Shown here: in pieces, positions 6,743 through 10,361 of the stretch | Layout of the letters: each line of letters opens with the position of its first letter | Numbering within the stretch: the stretch's first letter is position 1 | Assembly: GCF_900105205.1 (NCBI RefSeq) | Contig: NZ_FNSQ01000001.1 | Span: 1-10,361 of the forward strand | Length of the DNA stretch: 10,361 nucleotides | Direction: 5' to 3' | Origin: Microbacterium hydrocarbonoxydans | GTDB taxonomy: Bacteria > Actinomycetota > Actinomycetes > Actinomycetales > Microbacteriaceae | Notes under the pieces: generated by a model | The model's input: the letters and a program-made list of their open reading frames with translations, nothing else | What the model was told of the DNA's origin: nothing | Databases searched by the model: none | Made by a program: the position numbers and the translations under genes

Positions 6743-7297
6743 GTTCTCGGTCGGCTATCACCACGGCGACCTCGCCCACGCTCTCGAAGCGGCCGCGATG
6801 CAGCTGCTCGCCGAGAAGCCGCGGGGGAGATCAGCCTGCGCGAAGTCGCCCGCGCGGCGGATGTCAGCCACAACGCCCGTACCACCACTTCTCCGACCGG
6901 CGAGGGCTGCTGAAGGTGCTCGCCGAACGCAGCATGGCCGACCTCGTCGCTGCCGTCCGCGAGGCGATCGAGGGTGCGGCGACCCTCGTGCCGCGGTGAT
7001 CGAGGGCGGCGTGCGTACATCCGCTACGCGGTCGAGCATCCGCACGGCTTCGACGTCATCTACGACCCCACCGTTTGCATCCCGGGGAGCCGAGCGAGAC
7101 CATGGCGCCGCTGATCGACGAACTCGAGGAGCTGCTGTCGGAGGCATCCGTCGCGGCGGACTCGACGGCGACACCGGCGTCATCGGCGTCTGGGCCTCGC
7201 GCATGGTCTCGGGACGCTGTGCGCCGCCGGTCACTTCACGCTCGACGCCGCGCTCGCCGCGAGTGCCGATGCGCTCACGCGCATGCTCCCGCGCTGA
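6727..7297 (+). pseudogene. TetR/AcrR regulator, right copy, frameshifted
   Basis: Mirror of the intact regulator at 3067-3645, from ATG 6727 to TGA 7295-7297, and 8 bases shorter. All eight differences are single missing C or G residues in short runs, the first within the tenth codon (TCGGTCGG where the left arm has TCGGTCCGG). The reading frame is therefore broken almost from the start and fragments of the protein appear in all three frames. It is not a functional second regulator. Confidence 0.85.
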
Positions 7298-7384
7298 TCT
7301 CGCCAACGTCGCCGAGAGCCGTCGCGAGCGCCGCAGCAGGCAAGGACACAGCGTTCGTCCACGTTTTCCACAGGCGACATTTCG

Positions 7385-7390
7385 TAGATT
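7385..7390 (+). promoter_or_regulatory. Likely -10 box of the DUF4407 gene, right copy
   Basis: TAGATT at 7385-7390, 6 bases before ATG 7397 and with no Shine-Dalgarno sequence between. It mirrors 2974-2979. The GGG before the ATG is GG in the left arm; reading frame cannot decide which is correct. Confidence 0.42.
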
Positions 7391-7396
7391 GTCGGG

Positions 7397-9044
7397 ATGC
7401 CCTATTCCGCTCACCGTCCAGGACGGTTCGATTCGCAGGGTCGGATCATCCTCGACAGCGACCCGAACGCTGACACGGACGACCTCGACTTCCTGCGCGA
7501 GTACGAGCCCACCGGCGCCGACCTGACTCCGCGCGTGCGCAGGACGAGCGGCGGATGTCCGACGACGAGCGGGACGCGGATGCCGACGCATCCGCAGAGT
7601 CGTCCGCCGAGCAGGAGCCCAGGCGTGAGCCGAAGCCTCGCCGACAGCCGCGCGAGCGGAAGCCCGCGTGCCGGGTTCCGGGTTCCGGCGCCTCGCGATC
7701 CTCGGCGGTGCGGACGGCGAGATCCTCGACCGTGTGCCCGGCGAGACGCCGCGCTTCGTGCAGATGTTCTTCGTGCTCGCCGGCACCGCCCTGGTCTCGG
7801 CGATCTCGATGCTGTTCGCGCTGACCACCGGTGTGCAGGCCGTGATCTGGCTGGCCGTGCCGCTGGCGATCGTCTGGGCGCTGATCATCTTCAACCTCGA
7901 CCGCTTCCTCACCTCGACGATGACGTCGACGCGCAACGTCTGGAAGCTGATCGGCCTCGCGATCCCCCGAGTCGTCATGGCGGCGATCATCGGATTCGTC
8001 GTCGCAGAGCCCCTCGTGCTGCAGATCTTCCACAACGACATCGCCCGTGAGGTCGCCTCCACCAAACATCACCCAGGCGCAGGCCGACCAGGATGCACTC
8101 GAGACCGGCCCGGAGAAGAAGGCGCTGGATGCGGCATCCGATCGCGTGGCCGAACTCGAGAACCAGGCGCGACGGGCATCGTCGCTGGCACCGACTCGTC
8201 GTCGGCGAGTGAGTCCGCCGCTCAGGCCACGGTCGACGATCTGACCGCGAAGATGACCGATCAGCAGGCCGTGATCGATCAGGCGCGCACGCTCTATCAG
8301 TGCGAGCTCACCGGCGAGGGTGCGGGAACCGTGCCCGGATGCACCGGCGTCAACGGTGAAGGCGCGAGCTCCGATGCCGCGAAGGCGCAGCTGGCCGAGG
8401 CGCAGCAGACGTACGACGCGCTGGCCGCCCAGCTGCGCACCGCCAACGAGGAGCTCGCCGACGCCGGCAGCGCCGCGAAGGAGAACACGAGCACCTCGGA
8501 GCGCAGAACCGCGAGGAGGCGAAGTCGCAGCTGCCCGCAGCCCGCGACAGCTACGACACCGCGCTCGCGGCGTACAACGCGCGCGCCGAGTCCGTGGCCT
8601 CCGGCAACGCGGGAGCCATCGGGCTGCTGAGCCAGATCAGCGGACTGAACAGGCTCAGCGAGAAGGAGCCGACGATCCTGTGGGCGCACATCCTGATCGC
8701 CGCGCTGTTCTTCAATGATCGAGCTGCTGCCGGTGCTGGTGAAGGTGCTCACCTGCTTCGGCGATCCGTCGCTGTACGAGAAGGCCGCGGCGATCCGTCG
8801 CCAGGTCGCGCTCGACAAGGTCACCGCCGAGGGCTTCCGAGACCGCGCGGCGATCGTGAGCGTGCAGTCGCAGGGCATCCAGGCGGATGCCGGAACCGGC
8901 GAGCCGCAGACCCGCGCCGAGCGCAAGGAGGCGGCGCAGGCCGCCGAGCAGCGGGAAGCTGCCCAGGAGCGCGAGCTCGCCGAGAAGCGCGCGCAGGCTC
9001 AGACGCTCGAGGAGCAGGAGCAGCTGGTCGAACCGCGCGTCTGA
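7397..9044 (+). pseudogene. DUF4407 membrane protein, right copy, frameshifted
   Basis: Mirror of the intact gene at 1319-2968, from ATG 7397 to TGA 9042-9044, net 2 bases shorter. Six single-base differences break the frame: a C missing near 7530; CCC for CCCC at 7663-7665; AAA for AA at 8064-8066; a C missing at 8167-8168; a G missing at 8499-8501; and AA for A at 8714-8715. The stretch encoding helices 1-3 (from about 7668 to 8064) is clean, as is the C-terminus after 8715. The left arm shows the true protein. Confidence 0.87.
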
Positions 9045-9048
9045 GACC

Positions 9049-9064
9049 CCTGCGGCCACGCAGG
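9049..9064. other. Small GC hairpin downstream of DUF4407 gene, right copy
   Basis: CCTGCG (9049-9054) pairs with CGCAGG (9059-9064). It mirrors 1299-1314 and starts 4 bases after the stop codon. Weak; no T tract. Confidence 0.33.
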
Positions 9065-9110
9065 CTGAGACCGGTCACGGCGATCAGGCCCCGACGTCGT
9101 CGACGGCCGG

Positions 9111-9122
9111 TAGCGTTGTTCC
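9111..9122 (+). promoter_or_regulatory. Likely leaderless promoter -10 of the aldo/keto reductase, right copy
   Basis: TAGCGT (9111-9116) stands 6 bases before ATG 9123 with no ribosome-binding site between. It mirrors 1241-1252 without change. Confidence 0.42.
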
Positions 9123-10132
9123 ATGGTCAACTATCGCTATCTCGGCAACAGCGGTCTCAAGGTCTCCGAGATCACCTACGGCAACTGGGTCACCCACGCA
9201 TCACAGGTCGAAGACGACGCGGCCGTCAAGACCGTGCATGCGGCGCTCGACGCCGGCATCACCACGTTCGACACGGCCGACACGTACGCGAACACCGCGG
9301 CGGAGGTCGTCCTCGCAAGGCGCTCGAGGTCAGCGCCGCGAGGGGCTCGAGATCTTCACCAAGGTCTACTTCCCGACCGGTCCCAAGGGGCCCAACGACA
9401 CCGGGCTCAGCCGCAAGCACATCCTCGAGTCGATCAACGGATCGCTGAAGCGCCTCGGCACCGACTACGTCGACCTGTACCAGGCGCACCGCTTCGACTA
9501 CGAGACGCCGCTGGAGGAGACCTTCCAGGCGTTCGCCGATGTCGTCCGCCAGGGCAAGGCCCTCTACATCGGCGTCTCGGAGTGGACTGCGAGCAGCTGC
9601 AGGACGGCCACGCGCTGGCGAAGGAGCTCGGCGTGCAGCTGATCTCGAACCAGCCGCAGTACTCGATGCTCCACCGTGTGATCGAGGGCAAGGTCGTGCC
9701 GAACGTCGCAGGACCTCGGCATCTCGCAGATCGTCTGGTCGCCGATGGCGCAGGGCGTGCTGTCGGGGAAGTACCTGCCGGGTCAGCCGGTGCCGGAGGG
9801 GTCGCGCGCGACCGACCCGCACAGCGGCGCCGACTTCATCAAGAGCTTCCTGCAGGACGACATCCTCACCGCCGTGCAGAGGCTCAAGCCGATCGCCGAG
9901 GAGGCCGGGCTGTCGATGCCGCAGCTGGCGATCGCCTGGGTCCTGCAGAACCCGAACGTCGCGGCGGCACTGGTCGGAGCCTCGCGGCCCGAGCAGCTCG
10001 CCGAGACGGTGAAGGCCTCGGCGTGACGCTCGACCCGACACGCTCGCCGCGATCGACACGGCGCTGGGCGACACGGTCAACACCGACGCCGAGGCGACGT
10101 ACTCGGTCTCCCCGAAGGCCCGCCTGGTCTGA
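9123..10132 (+). pseudogene. Aldo/keto reductase, right copy, frameshifted
   Basis: Mirror of the left copy, ATG 9123 to TGA 10130-10132, 1010 bases against an expected 1014. Frame-based errors: G missing at 9315, G missing at 9328-9329, C missing at 9590, extra A at 9702-9703, G missing at 10020-10021 and G missing near 10034. The region 9745-10019 is clean. It supplies the correct VLSGKYLPGQPVPEGSRATD segment that the left arm garbles. The N-terminal 64 residues with D50 and Y55 are also clean. Combining the clean parts of both arms gives the full 337-residue enzyme. Confidence 0.85.
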
Positions 10133-10156
10133 CGGAGACATGCGTCTGACGGATGC

Positions 10157-10199
10157 ATGACGAAGGCCGCCGTCCCTGAGGGGCGGCGGCCTTCGTCAT
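10157..10199. terminator. Bidirectional terminator hairpin, right copy
   Basis: Stem ATGACGAAGGCCGCC (10157-10171) with GGCGGCCTTCGTCAT (10185-10199), mirroring 162-203. The loop has GGGG where the left arm implies GGG, one more homopolymer difference between arms. It lies between the convergent aldo/keto reductase and permease genes. Confidence 0.83.
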
Positions 10200-10211
10200 C
10201 TCCGGATGTGC

Positions 10212-10361
10212 TTACTCCTTGACGGCTCCGGCCGTGAGGCCCTGCACGATCCAGCGGCTCGCGAGAGCGAACATCGCCATGGTCGGCAGGATCGTCAGCA
10301 CGGCGGCCGCCGACATGGATCCCCAGTCGATGTTGAAGGTCGAGATGAACCCGTTCAGCGC
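10212..10361 (-). CDS. Carbohydrate ABC transporter permease, C-terminal end, right copy (partial)
   Basis: The last 49 codons plus stop (TAA, 10212-10214) of the MalG-type permease, entering from the right edge on the minus strand. It is identical in sequence to the left-edge fragment 1-149, with one additional base of context (10361). No frameshift is seen in this short piece. It is most likely the same gene end and not a second transporter. Confidence 0.83.
   Translation of the reverse strand, partial: ALNGFISTFNIDWGSMSAAAVLTILPTMAMFALASRWIVQGLTAGAVKE

Larger units (their letters stand above)
5243..10360 (-). repeat. Right arm of a window-wide inverted repeat
   Basis: This is the mirror copy of 1-5135 and is 17 bases shorter. 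The shortfall is the sum of local differences: rlmN +1, oxidoreductase -7, tetR -8, the tetR/DUF4407 gap +1, DUF4407 -2, aldo/keto reductase -3, terminator loop +1. About 25 single bases are missing relative to the reading frame, nearly all in runs of two to five C or G. The pattern is that of unpolished long-read sequence and not of mutational divergence, which would include substitutions. Genes annotated here are most likely the same physical genes as in the left arm. Confidence 0.97.

Noticed and set aside
5243..10360. Right-arm genes as diverged paralogues or natural pseudogenes
   Set aside because: Only single-base indels, mainly in C/G runs, and no substitutions were seen; non-coding parts, operator and promoters are otherwise the same. 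Decay would bring substitutions.
1..10361. Composite transposon or IS-mediated inverted duplication
   Set aside because: No transposase, terminal inverted repeats or target duplications occur at the junction or at the edges; the repeat is the whole locus.

Overview
The window looks like one stretch of about 5.2 kb from a high-GC actinobacterium, read twice in opposite orientations. Bases 1-5135 return as their reverse complement at 5243-10360. The two arms are separated by only 107 bases (5136-5242) that occur once. Base composition, GC-rich third codon positions and TAnnnT -10 boxes lying 5-6 bases before start codons point to Actinomycetota. A Microbacterium-like member of Microbacteriaceae is my best guess from the gene types and the abundant GGATGC/GCATCC hexamers. 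That assignment is inference; there is no rRNA to confirm it.

Gene content of the single underlying locus, in left-arm order: the last 48 codons of a sugar ABC transporter permease (+); a bidirectional terminator; an aldo/keto reductase (-); a DUF4407 membrane protein (-); a TetR/AcrR regulator (-); a divergent flavodoxin-fold NAD(P)H:quinone oxidoreductase (+); and, convergent with it, rlmN (-), which is cut where the sequence folds back. The right arm repeats this order mirrored: rlmN (+), oxidoreductase (-), tetR (+), DUF4407 (+), aldo/keto reductase (+), terminator, permease end (-).

Comparing the arms by hand, I found about 37 single-base insertions or deletions and no substitutions. 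The net 17-base length difference is fully accounted for by these. Most are missing bases in short runs of C or G, and most fall in the right arm. The left arm therefore has intact DUF4407, TetR and oxidoreductase genes, while every complete gene of the right arm is frameshifted. The two window ends are mirror images to within one base. Together this suggests a fold-back long read (both strands of one duplex joined end to end) carried into a contig, not a real 5-kb genomic palindrome. The annotation of the right arm should not be counted as second gene copies.

Biologically the clearest unit is the tetR/oxidoreductase pair. A 43-bp near-perfect dyad lies between the divergent start codons and overlaps a TTGACA-17-TATCTT promoter, the layout of a ligand-responsive, autoregulated redox-enzyme switch. 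The DUF4407 and aldo/keto reductase genes follow tetR in the same direction, and each has its own likely leaderless promoter. I found no mobile element, CRISPR array, phage gene or RNA gene, and no gene-free stretch longer than 300 bases.
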